The notes below the pieces were generated by a model. That model was not told the DNA's origin. It searched no databases and was given only the letters and a program-made list of their open reading frames with translations. Both the position numbers and the translations under genes were made by a program. Source: Candidatus Moanabacter tarae (GTDB taxonomy: Bacteria; Verrucomicrobiota; Verrucomicrobiia; Opitutales; UBA2987). From it: 64,000 bases of DNA. The stretch is taken from NCBI GenBank assembly GCA_003226295.1, contig CP029803.1, forward strand, positions 1,545,477-1,609,476. The letters are read 5' to 3'. Of this stretch, positions 8,901 to 19,400 are shown piece after piece (position 1 is the first letter of the stretch; each line of letters opens with the position of its first letter).

Positions 8901-10667
8901 ATGAACAACGTTACATTCCATCCTCTAGAAGAGATAACCTCGGCTGTGGCCTCCGCTGCGGCGGCAGTCGAGGTTTTTGATGAGGATTTTCACCCTGAGA
9001 TTCGACCTGCAGATCCTCGTTTCGGTGATTTTCAAGCGAATGGGATTCTTCCTTTCTCCAAAAGGAAGAATCTTAACCCTAGAGAAGCAGCAAGTAAATT
9101 GGTAGATTACATGGCTGAGACAAAGAGTCTCAGTCCAAACTGCTTCGAATTGGAAATATCGGGCCCTGGATTCATTAACTTCCGAATGACTCAAAGCTAT
9201 CTAAAATCCTGGCTGAACACATTCGCTAATAAGTCTGCGCTTCAAAAAGCAGCAGGTAATATTCTTGGGGGCCATCGATTCGTAGTTGATTTTAGCTCCC
9301 CTAATACCGCTAAAGAGTTGAGTGTCGCAATCATTCGCACCACCGGTCTCGGCGAAGCGATCTGCCGTATTCTCACTTTTTGTGGAGGCCATGTAATCCG
9401 AGATAATCACATTGGGGATTGGGGTACCCAATTCGGTGTTTTGATAATGGCCATCAAGCAAGCCCACCCCGGCCCCAACCATCTTAAGGGTGCAACAATC
9501 ACTGATATTGAACAGCTGTACGTTGAGGGTAACAAACGAGCAAAAGCCGACCCGGCCGCTATGAATCTCGCCCGCGAAGAACGAAGAAAACTTCAAAACG
9601 GGGATCCCGAGAATCTCAAACTCTGGGAAACGATCAACACAATTAGCTACGCATCATTCCAAGAAATCTACGATCGACTAAATATACGCTTCGACCTGGT
9701 CCAGGGAGAGAGCTTCTACCGTAACAAATCAGAATTTGTCTACAATGAGCTAAGTCAACTTGGAATAGCCGAAGAGAGCGAAGGCGCCCTCGTCATTTTT
9801 CACCCAGAACACCCGAGATTCAAGGACCAACCCGCAATCATCCGCTTCTCCGACGGTTCTAGCAATTACCAGACGAGTGACCTCGCTACAATCCACCATC
9901 GGGTCGAGCAATTCAAACCGGACGAGATTATATACGTGACTGATTCCCGCCAAATTGATCACTTTGAACAACTCTTCTTAACTTCACAGAAATGGTTCGC
10001 TGCGAAAAATAAGAAGCTGCCAAAACTCGTTCACACTAACTTTGGAACTATTCTTGGCGAAAACGGGAAGGCTATGCGAACCCGGGATGGCGCTCCTATG
10101 AAACTTAAAGATCTCCTCGATGAAGCAATCGAGAGAGCATTTAAGGTTGTGACGGAAAAAAACCCTAACCTGTCCGAAGATGAAAGACGCAACATTGGAC
10201 GGGTTGTCGGCCTAGGCGCTGTCCGATATTCCGATCTCATGCAAAACCGAACTAGTGATTACATCTTCTCCTGGAATAAAATGCTCAGCCTTGAAGGGAA
10301 TACCGCACCCTATCTTCTTTACGCAGTGGCCCGCCTCTACAGCATCTTCCGGCGGGCCGGAGTTGAAGCATCTTATTCCGATGGAGAAATCGACTCCCTC
10401 AAAACAGAATCTGAAATCCAAATCGCTCGTAAACTCATTGGTTTTGTGGCGGCTCTTGAGCAAACTTTGGCTGATTACCGTCCTCATTTCCTCACTACTT
10501 ATCTCTATGAGCTGGCAGGAATCTTCTCAACCTTCTACAAGACTGATAAAGTTCTCGACTCCCACCCAGAGATACGGAGCCGTCGTCTCGCGCTCTGCGC
10601 TATGACTCTCAATACTCTTGAAACCGGACTCCACCTTCTCGGTCTCGAAACCCTAGAGCAGATGTAG
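8901..10667 (+). CDS. argS: Arginyl-tRNA synthetase, HIGH motif not conserved
   Basis: A 588-residue class I synthetase with the ArgRS N-terminal additional domain (residues 1-120). The catalytic entry is VVDFSSPNTAKEL, followed by RDNHIGDWGTQFG. The degenerate KMSK-type loop is GKAMRTRDGAPMKLKDLLDEA, and the DALR anticodon domain extends to the C-terminus (ALCAMTLNTLETGLHLLG). Normal ArgRS reads about KEMHVGHLRST after SSPN-A. Here residues 139-148 read ELSVAIIRTT, so both His residues and the Gly of HIGH (positions 141-144, bases 9321-9332) are replaced by SVAI without a gap. The HIGH His residues stabilise the adenylation transition state. Everything else looks like a full, constrained ArgRS. 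Whether it charges tRNA-Arg unaided is uncertain. Confidence 0.9.
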   Translation: MNNVTFHPLEEITSAVASAAAAVEVFDEDFHPEIRPADPRFGDFQANGILPFSKRKNLNPREAASKLVDYMAETKSLSPNCFELEISGPGFINFRMTQSYLKSWLNTFANKSALQKAAGNILGGHRFVVDFSSPNTAKELSVAIIRTTGLGEAICRILTFCGGHVIRDNHIGDWGTQFGVLIMAIKQAHPGPNHLKGATITDIEQLYVEGNKRAKADPAAMNLAREERRKLQNGDPENLKLWETINTISYASFQEIYDRLNIRFDLVQGESFYRNKSEFVYNELSQLGIAEESEGALVIFHPEHPRFKDQPAIIRFSDGSSNYQTSDLATIHHRVEQFKPDEIIYVTDSRQIDHFEQLFLTSQKWFAAKNKKLPKLVHTNFGTILGENGKAMRTRDGAPMKLKDLLDEAIERAFKVVTEKNPNLSEDERRNIGRVVGLGAVRYSDLMQNRTSDYIFSWNKMLSLEGNTAPYLLYAVARLYSIFRRAGVEASYSDGEIDSLKTESEIQIARKLIGFVAALEQTLADYRPHFLTTYLYELAGIFSTFYKTDKVLDSHPEIRSRRLALCAMTLNTLETGLHLLGLETLEQM

Positions 10668-10835
10668 ATTCGGTATTTTCGGTTCTTTCTCTTTGTCTTC
10701 CGCCTCCTATCAAATCCCTGATCCCGTGCATCTTGTCCAATTCGATTTCTACTCTCCAGAGGCTAGATAGCGCTCATCTCTCTATAAAGAAAACGAGGAA
10801 TCAACGAAAAACCTAAATTTGATATTCTGTATATC

Positions 10836-11399
10836 TTAACCAAGCGACTTTACGAAGTTAAGTAAATCTTCAAAAACAAGCACTTGATACTCCTTCAAGA
10901 GGTCCTCGTTTCCCTCCTCAATTGCATTACCCTTAACCAAAACCGGTTTTACTTCTGCGTTTAAGCCTGCGAGGATATCCGAATCCCGATCACCAACCAT
11001 ATAGCACTGGTCTCGATCGAGGGCATGCTTCACCACCATTTCTTCAATAAATCTTGGTGATGGCTTCCGATAAACCGCCAAATCGTCGGAAGCTTCCGGA
11101 GCAATACAAATCTCCTCAAACTTGAAATTGGGCAAATCGATGAGTTCGAGCATCCGATGGTTGCATGCCTCCACGTCCTCAAGACTATACCACCCTCTTC
11201 CCACTCCAGCCTGATTGGTATGAAGAAATAACATAAACCCTAGGATCCGAGCGTAATCCAGTGCTTCACTAACACCTGGAATCAATTCCACCCCATCTGG
11301 ATCCGAAAGGTAGTCCTTATCAAAAATTAGCGTTCCGTCCCGATCCAGAAAGAGGGCTTTATGACTCCTGTTCACAACCTGCATAATCCTTCCAGGCAC
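10836..11399 (-). CDS. gmhB: GmhB-like HAD phosphatase (heptose bisphosphate phosphatase)
   Basis: A 187-residue HAD-IIIA phosphatase. Motif I is FLDRDGTL (D19, D21), motif II TNQ (61-63), motif III Lys112 in YRKPSP, and motif IV GDRDSD (137-141). GmhB removes the C7 phosphate of heptose 1,7-bisphosphate in ADP-heptose synthesis. The heptose kinase gene is 267 bases upstream on the same strand, which supports the role. The Cys/His zinc-binding loop that normally precedes the RKP motif in GmhB is absent (ICIAPEASDDLAVYRKP has only one Cys), so substrate choice may be broader. The ATG at 11399 is taken; an ATG at 11384 is possible. Confidence 0.78.
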   Translation of the reverse strand: MPGRIMQVVNRSHKALFLDRDGTLIFDKDYLSDPDGVELIPGVSEALDYARILGFMLFLHTNQAGVGRGWYSLEDVEACNHRMLELIDLPNFKFEEICIAPEASDDLAVYRKPSPRFIEEMVVKHALDRDQCYMVGDRDSDILAGLNAEVKPVLVKGNAIEEGNEDLLKEYQVLVFEDLLNFVKSLG

Positions 11400-11666
11400 A
11401 TCTTACACAACTTAGAATTTAACTATCTAAAATTAAGTGACTTAAGTCTGCTATTCGACCTCAAAACAACATTCAACTTCAGTTCCCCCTCAGAATTTCA
11501 ACCTTGTAAAAGAAATTTTGGGGATCTCTGTAATTTTGCTGTTCTGCTGAATCTCGCATCAACCTTGTACATTCCTCAATAAAAATTACCCTAAGGATAG
11601 AAGAAGAAACGCCTATGGAAATCTGAGATATGTTTAAGGCAAATGCGCCGGGGAAGACCTGACCAA

Positions 11667-12671
11667 TCAATTTTCAGACGGGGCACAACCATGTAGCCGC
11701 GCGTATTCTAGAAGCTCCTCTGGAGTGGCCGTAGAGGTACCCCATTTCCCCACCACTATTCCAGCCGCCGTGTTCGCTAAGTGCGCCGCATCTTTTATTT
11801 CAGCACCTGCAGCCATTGCCGCAGTCAGAGCCGCGATTACGGTGTCCCCGGCACCTGATACTTCAAAAACCTCTCGCGCATAAGTTGGGATTGCCATCGT
11901 CACCTCTCCCTCTTCACTCAATAACAACCCATCACTTGCAAGAGTAACAGCCAGCAACCGTGGCTCGTATTTCTCCCATATTCGACGACACACTTCTGCC
12001 GCAGGGAAATCTGCGTGGATGCTGGTCTCAATTCCAGCCAACTCGAGTGACTCGATCCTGTTTGGCGTCATCAAACCGAAGCCTTTAAATTTGATTCGTC
12101 GCCGTGGTTTTGGGTCGTAGGCGACTATAGCCTCTTTCTCAGAAGCAAGTTCTTGTACCGTCTCAATCAGATTTTCGGTAATACATCCCTTTCCATAATC
12201 GGAGAAAATCACCGCATCTGCCTCTCTGACCAACTCTGCAACTTTTTCTCCCTCAAAAGATAACCCGATACTATATTCTTGCGGCGGAGATTCCCGATCA
12301 AGCCGACAAAGCTGTTGCTGTTGGGCTATTACTCGAGTTTTCAGGATGGTTGGAGCATTCCTACTAACGATTAGACCATCGCATTTGATTTGCGCATCTT
12401 CCATCAACACTCTAGTCCGTTCGCCAGCCCAATCATCTCCAATAATTCCCAAAATTGCCACCTGGCAACCGAGATCGTTCAGGTTTAGCGCTACGTTGGC
12501 CGCCCCACCCAACCCGTAGGTATCTCGATTCACAGTGACAACGGGAACTGGGGCTTCAGGAGAAACTCGGGATGTTTCGCCCCATATATAGTGGTCAAGA
12601 ATCACATCTCCCACGACCAAGAGTCTCAATCGGTTGATCCTCTCTAAAAGCGTTTTCACCTTATTACCCAT
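11667..12671 (-). CDS. hldA: Heptose 7-phosphate kinase (HldA / RfaE N-domain type)
   Basis: A 334-residue PfkB-family kinase. Diagnostic parts are VVGDVILDHYIWGETSRVSPEAPVPVV, GGAANVALNL, the LMTPNRIE stretch near the nucleotide site, and the catalytic GAGDT near residue 270. It phosphorylates D-glycero-D-manno-heptose 7-phosphate at C1 for the LPS inner core. E. coli HldE has a fused adenylyltransferase domain, but this protein ends after the kinase, so a separate HldC should exist elsewhere. The start overlaps the end of the M24 peptidase gene by 16 bases. Downstream gmhB continues the pathway. Confidence 0.9.
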   Translation of the reverse strand: MGNKVKTLLERINRLRLLVVGDVILDHYIWGETSRVSPEAPVPVVTVNRDTYGLGGAANVALNLNDLGCQVAILGIIGDDWAGERTRVLMEDAQIKCDGLIVSRNAPTILKTRVIAQQQQLCRLDRESPPQEYSIGLSFEGEKVAELVREADAVIFSDYGKGCITENLIETVQELASEKEAIVAYDPKPRRRIKFKGFGLMTPNRIESLELAGIETSIHADFPAAEVCRRIWEKYEPRLLAVTLASDGLLLSEEGEVTMAIPTYAREVFEVSGAGDTVIAALTAAMAAGAEIKDAAHLANTAAGIVVGKWGTSTATPEELLEYARLHGCAPSEN

Positions 12672-13819
12672 CGATAGTGATACTTTGATAACAGCTCACT
12701 ACCTCCCGTTCGCAATCTCGCAACGTCTTCAATGCGACACCCTCCCAAACCACGATAATACAGACCTGGCTCAATAGTGACCACAGATCCCGTTCGCAAT
12801 TTTTCACCCTGGCGACCCGCCCGAGGCAGCTCATGGACTTCCAACCCAAGCCCGTGACCCGTTCCGTGGAAAAACCCCTCATTGACCCCACCTTTCTTTC
12901 CTGTATTGAAGCCCTTCCGTTCAAAATGGTTTTGAACAAGCGAGTGAACTTTTGAACCCGCGATTCCCGGCTTTAAAGATTTCAACGCTAGGGTTTGTGC
13001 CTCCTTTACACACGAGACCAATTCCCGCTGACGGTCACTCGGTCTTCCTTTTAGAAAAGTACGAGTCATGTCCCCATAATAGCCGCTATTCTTTACCCTC
13101 GGAAAAACATCTATGATGATTAGCTCATTAGGCCATAGCGGTCCTGACCCTCGACAATGTGGATCACAGCCTTGATCACCTCCTGCCACAATCGTACCTG
13201 ACGCCACCGCTCCTTTTTCAATACAGGCGATTTCGATTGCCTCCTGTAAACGCTCTGATGTGAGAAGACGTCCACTTGAATAGATGCGGCCGTTCTTCAC
13301 AACCGACTGGCGAAGCATCCTTTCTGCTACCCGGATTCCACTTGCAGAAGCCTGGTTTCCTTTTCGGATCGCACTTGCTTCTAAATCACTCTTAATTTCT
13401 CTCTCGGGAAATAACGGACCTTCTGATACGATCAATCTCATACCTGCTGAACGCAGCCTGAAGGCCAGTCCGGCAGGAAAATCCTCAGCAATATGGAAGC
13501 TCGAGATCCCAAACTCTCTCGCCAACAATCGAATGATTTCGGCTACACCGCACTGCTCTCTTCTAAATTGCTTCCTTGCTCTCGTCATCCACTCTTCAAG
13601 CGCTAATACCTCGTCGAAATCAGACTCCTCTCTTACCCGTGCATATTCGAGAGCGCTGACTACTGCATATTTCTCTGAATTTCGACTGAATGAAATAAAA
13701 GGATCCGGGACGAATACTCCCCCAAAATACAACTGGTCAGCGTTGCTATCCGATTCAGCATAAATCAGAATGGATCTATCCTTTGCACTTTTTACTTTCA
13801 TAGTCTGAGGTAAAGACAT
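12656..13819 (-). CDS. M24 family metallopeptidase (Xaa-Pro aminopeptidase-like)
   Basis: A 387-residue creatinase/aminopeptidase-fold enzyme. The N-terminal ~150 residues form the creatinase-type domain, and the C-terminal pita-bread domain keeps all five metal ligands: Asp in IIDVFPR, Asp in GDMTRTF, His in GTGHGLGLEVHE, Glu in TIEPGLYY and Glu in CRIEDVA. Such enzymes cleave the N-terminal residue from Xaa-Pro peptides in the cytoplasm. No signal peptide is seen. Its 3' end overlaps hldA by 16 bases, which suggests co-transcription although no functional link is evident. Substrate specificity cannot be read from the sequence. Confidence 0.88.
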   Translation of the reverse strand: MSLPQTMKVKSAKDRSILIYAESDSNADQLYFGGVFVPDPFISFSRNSEKYAVVSALEYARVREESDFDEVLALEEWMTRARKQFRREQCGVAEIIRLLAREFGISSFHIAEDFPAGLAFRLRSAGMRLIVSEGPLFPEREIKSDLEASAIRKGNQASASGIRVAERMLRQSVVKNGRIYSSGRLLTSERLQEAIEIACIEKGAVASGTIVAGGDQGCDPHCRGSGPLWPNELIIIDVFPRVKNSGYYGDMTRTFLKGRPSDRQRELVSCVKEAQTLALKSLKPGIAGSKVHSLVQNHFERKGFNTGKKGGVNEGFFHGTGHGLGLEVHELPRAGRQGEKLRTGSVVTIEPGLYYRGLGGCRIEDVARLRTGGSELLSKYHYRWVIR

Positions 13820-14151
13820 TTTTCAGATTCTCGTCGCTCTTACAACCATCGATTGATCGTTTAAAATAGCCACATCGTGTGAATTCTTTCAATTTGGAAA
13901 TCGGTCCGTACTATATTACCCAGTTAAGGAAGGAAACCAGGCGTTAACAGATCGCAGAATTTCGGTAATCCTAAGTATAAACTCTTCCTCTCTCTCGAAA
14001 TGCATCTCCAATCCTCCTTGTTTTGGAAGTCAAGGTTCTTGTCACTTTCATCATAACGCTATGAAAGACCTGACAACCCATTGCCCAAAAAATATAATTT
14101 GCACTGCTCCTATGCCGGAGTAATCCCTGAACACCTCAATACCTGATATAA
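13820..14151. other. Divergent intergenic region with one inverted repeat
   Basis: This 332-base gap between divergent genes contains a 7-bp inverted repeat, CTTTCAT (14045-14051) and ATGAAAG (14061-14067), with a 9-base loop and no T tract. It may be an operator or a transcript hairpin. Nothing else is recognised. Confidence 0.4.
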
Positions 14152-14676
14152 ATGCGTTTTATCCATGTGGTGTATCCAGCTTCACTCATCTTAGTTCTCC
14201 TGATTTCAGCCTGCTACGAACGGGAGCCGAAAGCTAGTCCGTGGTCAGATAGCTTCCCCAAAGACCACTACTTCACTCTTCATCTGGAAAACAGTGAGAT
14301 CCAGGTTCAACTCGCAATCAACCAATCAGAATCCACAAGAGGACTAATGTTTCGCAAGGCGTTGGCACCGAATCATGGTATGCTCTTTATATATCCACGT
14401 GCCAAAAAACGTAATTTCTGGATGCGCAATACCGGAATTCCTTTGGATATTGGCTATTTCACCTCCAATGGAATTCTGCAAGAAATTCACCCCATGTATC
14501 CCCACACTGAAACCAGCGTTAGTTCTATAAACGAGCAAATTCAGTTTGCGCTGGAAATGAATCAGGGTTGGTTCGCACGAAACAAAATCAAGCGCGGGTG
14601 TCGTTTAAACCTAGAAGAAATCCGAAAAGCCCTCGCGGCACGAGGCTTCAACCCTGATTCCTATAATATTCAATAA
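14152..14676 (+). CDS. DUF192 family lipoprotein
   Basis: A 174-residue protein with a lipoprotein signal (hydrophobic ASLILVLLISAC, lipobox ISAC with Cys near residue 21). The mature part is a DUF192 domain: RGLMFRKALAPNHGMLFIYP, FWMRNTGIPLDIGYF, and a final FALEMNQGWFARNKIKRGC. DUF192 proteins are small exported beta-barrels of unknown function. It is convergent with psd, 16 bases away, and no operon partner is visible. The ATG is followed directly by the signal sequence, which fixes the start. Confidence 0.85.
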   Translation: MRFIHVVYPASLILVLLISACYEREPKASPWSDSFPKDHYFTLHLENSEIQVQLAINQSESTRGLMFRKALAPNHGMLFIYPRAKKRNFWMRNTGIPLDIGYFTSNGILQEIHPMYPHTETSVSSINEQIQFALEMNQGWFARNKIKRGCRLNLEEIRKALAARGFNPDSYNIQ

Positions 14677-14692
14677 ATTTAACCTGCTAGAT

Positions 14693-15586
14693 TCACCGCA
14701 CACTACCCATCCTATCCCCATAGTGGGCGTACAACTCCCTTCCCTCGCATGTATTCCTTAATAGATCGTCCGCCAGAACAACTCGACCCGGCTCAAACAG
14801 TGTGATTATCGCCGAACCACCGAACTCGAAGTATCCTTTCTCTTCACCTCTCTCAACTAAATCCTCCCCTGATCGTAATTGACGAATGCTGCCTACACAT
14901 GTCGCTCCGACCTCCATCATAATCACACACCCTACTTTGTCACTCTCGATTCGGGTTAAGATCCTTCGATTCGAGAATAGCCTCCAAATCCCTTTCCTAA
15001 GCACATAGGGATTCACTGAATATAAGTACCCGTCAATCCGTACTGGCGCACTTGTCTTTCCTGCCACCGGATAATGAAATCTATGACAGTCAACTGGACA
15101 TAACCGCGATATTACTGCACTCCCTTCCCTGTACTTCTCAACCAGAGAAGGATCCAGAAGCAACGACTCCAGCGTAAATTGTTGGTCCTTAACATAAATC
15201 CCATCAATCTCCGATAGGTTTGAATACCCAAGGTGACGGCCATCCGCCGGAAAAACGATACTACTAGCGCTCTTCTCAACAGGTCGAGACTCTACCGTCA
15301 ACCGGCGAATAAAGAACTCATTGAATGTCTTGAAATCGTCTATCGAAGCCACAGATTCATCAAGATAAACTCTATATTTTTTACAAAACTCTGAAATCCG
15401 ACCTCTACTTCCAGGTAACCTCATTCGCCATCCATACCACTGAGAAAAAATTGAGCGCTTGACGATCGCCCAAAGCAAGATCCTCCCCATTATTGTCCCA
15501 TAGGTCCATCTCAACCATGCCTCTCCATAGACCGCCTCGGTCTCAATCGCTCTCGAATAGCGATTAAAAAATCTTATAACCCGCAT
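14693..15586 (-). CDS. psd: Phosphatidylserine decarboxylase proenzyme
   Basis: A 297-residue pyruvoyl enzyme making phosphatidylethanolamine at the inner membrane. Diagnostic parts are FPADGR with the conserved Asp, CPVDCHRFHYPV with the catalytic His, and the self-cleavage site FGGSAII near residue 255, where the Ser becomes the pyruvoyl group of the alpha chain. The usual motif is GGS(T/S), so GGSA keeps the essential Ser. Length fits the longer bacterial (type II-like) Psd. No pssA is adjacent. Confidence 0.92.
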   Translation of the reverse strand: MRVIRFFNRYSRAIETEAVYGEAWLRWTYGTIMGRILLWAIVKRSIFSQWYGWRMRLPGSRGRISEFCKKYRVYLDESVASIDDFKTFNEFFIRRLTVESRPVEKSASSIVFPADGRHLGYSNLSEIDGIYVKDQQFTLESLLLDPSLVEKYREGSAVISRLCPVDCHRFHYPVAGKTSAPVRIDGYLYSVNPYVLRKGIWRLFSNRRILTRIESDKVGCVIMMEVGATCVGSIRQLRSGEDLVERGEEKGYFEFGGSAIITLFEPGRVVLADDLLRNTCEGRELYAHYGDRMGSVR

Positions 15587-15823
15587 TACCCCAGATCTCC
15601 AGGCCCACCGTTTCCTAATTTATATATGGAGAGCAACTGAATTCTGCACTCAATCATATCAAATGTTCGAGTTTTTTGGAGTAAAATGCCCCCAATTGAA
15701 GAAAGACGTTCCACTCGAGACACTGTGTCTCGGATTTGTAAGATTTCCCTAGGATTCAAAGGATCAATATTTACTAGCCCTCAAAACTAAACAGACACGC
15801 TTGCGCCGATTGAACTGGCGCCC

Positions 15824-16459
15824 TCATTGCTTCAATCTTCTGGGATAGCAACTCCGACAGATCCCGCACCCTGTCCCATCGCAACCTCGAGCCGTACAAT
15901 ACTCCCTGCCATAGAAGATTATCTGAAGATGCAGTCGGTTCCACGAATCCTCGGGAAAAATCGCTTTGAGATCAGCCTCGGTCTGGACTACATTTTTACC
16001 CCGCGTAAGACCCCAACGCTTTGCCAGCCGGTGAATGTGAGTGTCCACTGGAAAAGTGGAAATGCCGAAAGCCTGAGCCATTACAACCGAAGCCGTCTTA
16101 TGCCCAACTCCTGGTAATTCCTCAAGCGCCTCGAAAGTCTGGGGAACCGATCCCCCGTATTTCTCAACTAGTATACGTGAAAGTTTTGAAATTGCGTTCG
16201 CTTTATTTTTGAAAAGCCCACAAGGACGAATTACCGCTTCAATCTTCCCTACTTTTAGCCTAGCCATTTTTTCTGGAGTGTCGGCTAAACAGAATAAGAG
16301 AGGGGTCGTCTGGTTAACTCTGACATCAGTACACTGTGCAGAAAGGAGGACCGCTAAGAGTAACGTGTATGGATCGCTATGCTTTAACGGAATCTCAGGA
16401 TCTGGATAGAGCCGATTTAATTCCCTCTGAATGTAAGTTGCCCGCTCTTTCTTTATCAT
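15824..16459 (-). CDS. nth: Endonuclease III (DNA glycosylase/AP lyase), variant Fe-S loop
   Basis: A 211-residue HhH-GPD glycosylase removing oxidised pyrimidines. The helix-hairpin-helix is LPGVGHKTA with catalytic Lys121, and Asp139 is in FPVDTHIHR. E. coli binds its [4Fe-4S] cluster with C-x6-C-x2-C-x5-C. Here the C-terminus has Cys at 188, 193, 198, 201 and 204, so the spacing is different (x4, x4, x2, x2) and five Cys are available. A cluster is still likely, but the ligand set is unclear. The start is 30 bases from the divergent gcvP start, leaving very little promoter space. Confidence 0.93.
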   Translation of the reverse strand: MIKKERATYIQRELNRLYPDPEIPLKHSDPYTLLLAVLLSAQCTDVRVNQTTPLLFCLADTPEKMARLKVGKIEAVIRPCGLFKNKANAISKLSRILVEKYGGSVPQTFEALEELPGVGHKTASVVMAQAFGISTFPVDTHIHRLAKRWGLTRGKNVVQTEADLKAIFPEDSWNRLHLQIIFYGREYCTARGCDGTGCGICRSCYPRRLKQ

Positions 16460-16489
16460 ATCTGGATTGGGATTAAGCGTAACTATGGA

Positions 16490-19400
16490 ATGTCAAGACA
16501 AGCAACTTTACGTTCTCGACTTACAGGCTTTCAAACGCCATTCATCAAGTCTGATGATATGCCGGAACTAGGTTACGAACCCTCCTCTCTACCCAGAGAA
16601 CTTAATCGTCACTATATTGCCGCCAGCGATAATGACATAGCTTTGATGTTGGAAAGGGTTGGGGCAAGCTCTCTTGAAGAACTTTTCAATCACATTCCGA
16701 CAAATTGCCTTTTTACTAGTCCCCCATCGCTTCCAGGGGAACTGCTCTATGAAGAGATACAAGAGAAATTTCAGGCGATAGCAGACCGGAACGAAACTAG
16801 ATCCTCGTTTCTCGGCGATGGTCTACCGCACTATAAAGTCCCTGACATTGTTCCTTTTGTCTCCTCAATTCGAAATCTCACCACAACCTACACTCCCTAC
16901 CAGCCTGAACGAAGCCAAGGCACCCTGATTAGCCACTGGATTTACCAGTGCCTGCTAAGTATGTTGACCGGATTCGAAGCTATTAATTCCTCCCTCTACG
17001 ATAGAGCCACCGCGATCTATGAGGCAATCTGTGCATCAATTCGACTTAGCCGGTCAGCTAATACAGCGATTATTCCGGAAGCGCTCTATCCCGGAGACAT
17101 GCAGGTAATTGATACCCTCGCAGTCGATACCGCAGTAGAAATCGTAAAGCTGCCCTTGGATCCTTTAAATGGATGCATTCCTCTTGGAGAATTGCAGAAT
17201 GCCATCAATGATTGCGGTAATTCCCTGGCCTGTATCGTCTTTCCCCAAATAAATAACCTTGGTTTACTTGAAGATGTCGACGCTCTTACCGACATATGTC
17301 ACAAAACCGGTTCGCGTAGCATCGCCGTGGTGGACCCAATTTTGCTATCCACGGGTGGCCTCAAGCCTCCCAGTGAATTTGGCTCCTTGGGAGCCGACTT
17401 CGTCGTCGGCGAGGCCCAACATCTAGCTACACCGCCCAACTTCGGGGGACCCGGCCTTGGATTATTCGGGGCTCGTTTTAACAGCCAACATAGAAAAGAA
17501 ATACGCTTCACTCCTGGCCGCTATGTAGGGAAAGCTAAAGATCTAGCCGGTCGGGACTGTCGCGTGATGGTCCTCTCAACTCGAGAACAACATATAAGGA
17601 GAGAAAAGGCGACTTCCAATATCTGCTCGAACCAGGCTTTTATTGCCACAGCAGTTGGGGCCTCTATACTTGCCCGAGGCGAAATAGGAATGACTTCGTC
17701 TTGCTACAAAGCACAAGAGCAAGCCCACCGTGCAGCTAAGATTATCACCGCGGTGAATGGTGTCTCTATAGCCTTTCCAAAAAGACATTTCTTCAATGAG
17801 TTCGTCGTTGAAATTCCTGGGAGCGCTAAAGATCTAATTGATAAAGGTAAACTCTACAATATGCACATTGGGGTCGATGTTTCAGACCGAATTAAAGGTA
17901 CCAGGAGAAACCTCCTTAAGATCTCCTTTTCCGATCGGGACTGTAATATCGATAAACTCGCTAGGTTATTTGGGGAACTCTATGGTAGCCTAAATCGTGG
18001 CATATCGATTCCGAAGATTCCTTCAAAATATCTTCGATCTCGACCAGTCGGTCTACCTCAATTTGAGATCGATACGATCAAATCTTACTATACACGACTT
18101 GGTGAACTTAATGTCAGCCCCGATGATGCTTGCTATCCCCTCGGGTCCTGCACGATGAAATACAATCCCTACCTGAATGACTGGGCCGCATCTCTTCCCG
18201 GTTTTCAAGATACCCATCCTCAGGCACCGATTGAGGATGCACAGGGCTCACTTGAGGTCCTCTACGAAATTCAGGAGTGGTTCAAAGGCATTACAGGACT
18301 TGATGGAGTAACGACTCAACCCGTTGCAGGAGCACAAGGGGAATTAGTCGGGCTCAAGCTCTTTCAGGCTTACCATCGTGATCGGGGAAGCGATCACCGC
18401 GATATCGTCCTGATTCCGGAAACCGCTCACGGGACTAATTTTGCCACTGCTACTATGGCTTCCTTTGGCCTTAACTTGGAAAAAGAGGAAGAATCGGGCA
18501 TTGTTTTCTTAAGAACAGGGAAGGACGGAACCATCGATCTTGACGATCTCCGGAAAAAGACTTCGCGTTACGGCGAACGTATATGTGGGATCATGTTTAC
18601 TAATCCCAATACCAGCGGTATCTTTGAAAAAGAGTTCAAGACTATCGCTGACTGTGTCCATCAGACTGGAGGTCTTGTCTTCATGGATGGGGCTAATCTT
18701 AATGCCATCGCTGGTTGGGTCGACCTCGGCAAAGCTGGGGTTGATGCCGTTCACAGCAACCTACATAAGACGTGGACAATTCCCCATGGGGGGGGAGGCC
18801 CAGGCGATGCTATCGTCGCAGTCAGCAAGCATTTAACTGATTTTCTTCCTGGAATGCAGGTTGAGAAAAAAAACGGCCAATTTTCCTTCGTGCGCCCACC
18901 TAAAAGCATTGGATCCTTTCATCGACACTGGGGAAATTTCGGTCACAAGGTCCGCTGTTATAGTTACCTACTCCGCCTTGGAAGAGAGGGAATCAGACGT
19001 ATGTCCGCTGTCGCAGTTCTCTCAGCTCGGTATCTTTACGAGATCCTCAAAGAAATCTACCCGACCCTACCTAAAGGAGCTGAAAATATTCCACGAATGC
19101 ACGAATTCATCCTTTCTCTAACTCCATCTGATTTCGATCACCTCGAGAAATTCGGTATTCCCAAACCCGCTGCTATAACTAGGCTTGGGAAGCTCTTTCT
19201 CGATTTCGGTTTTCACACCCCAACCGTAGCCTGGCCGGAAGCTTACGGAGTAATGATAGAACCAACCGAAAGTTTTCGTAAAGAGGAACTAGACCGTTTC
19301 GCCAATGCTCTCAAAACTATCATGTATCTAGTTCGAGAAGTCCCTGAAACTCTGATCGGCACTCCGTACTTTACTCCAGTTGATCGCATTGACGAAGTTG

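Noticed and set aside
11479-11670. A 63-residue minus-strand ORF starting TTG in overlap with the hldA stop
   Set aside because: The weak start, short length and unremarkable composition make chance likely. It is not supported as a gene, although the TTGA overlap is noted.
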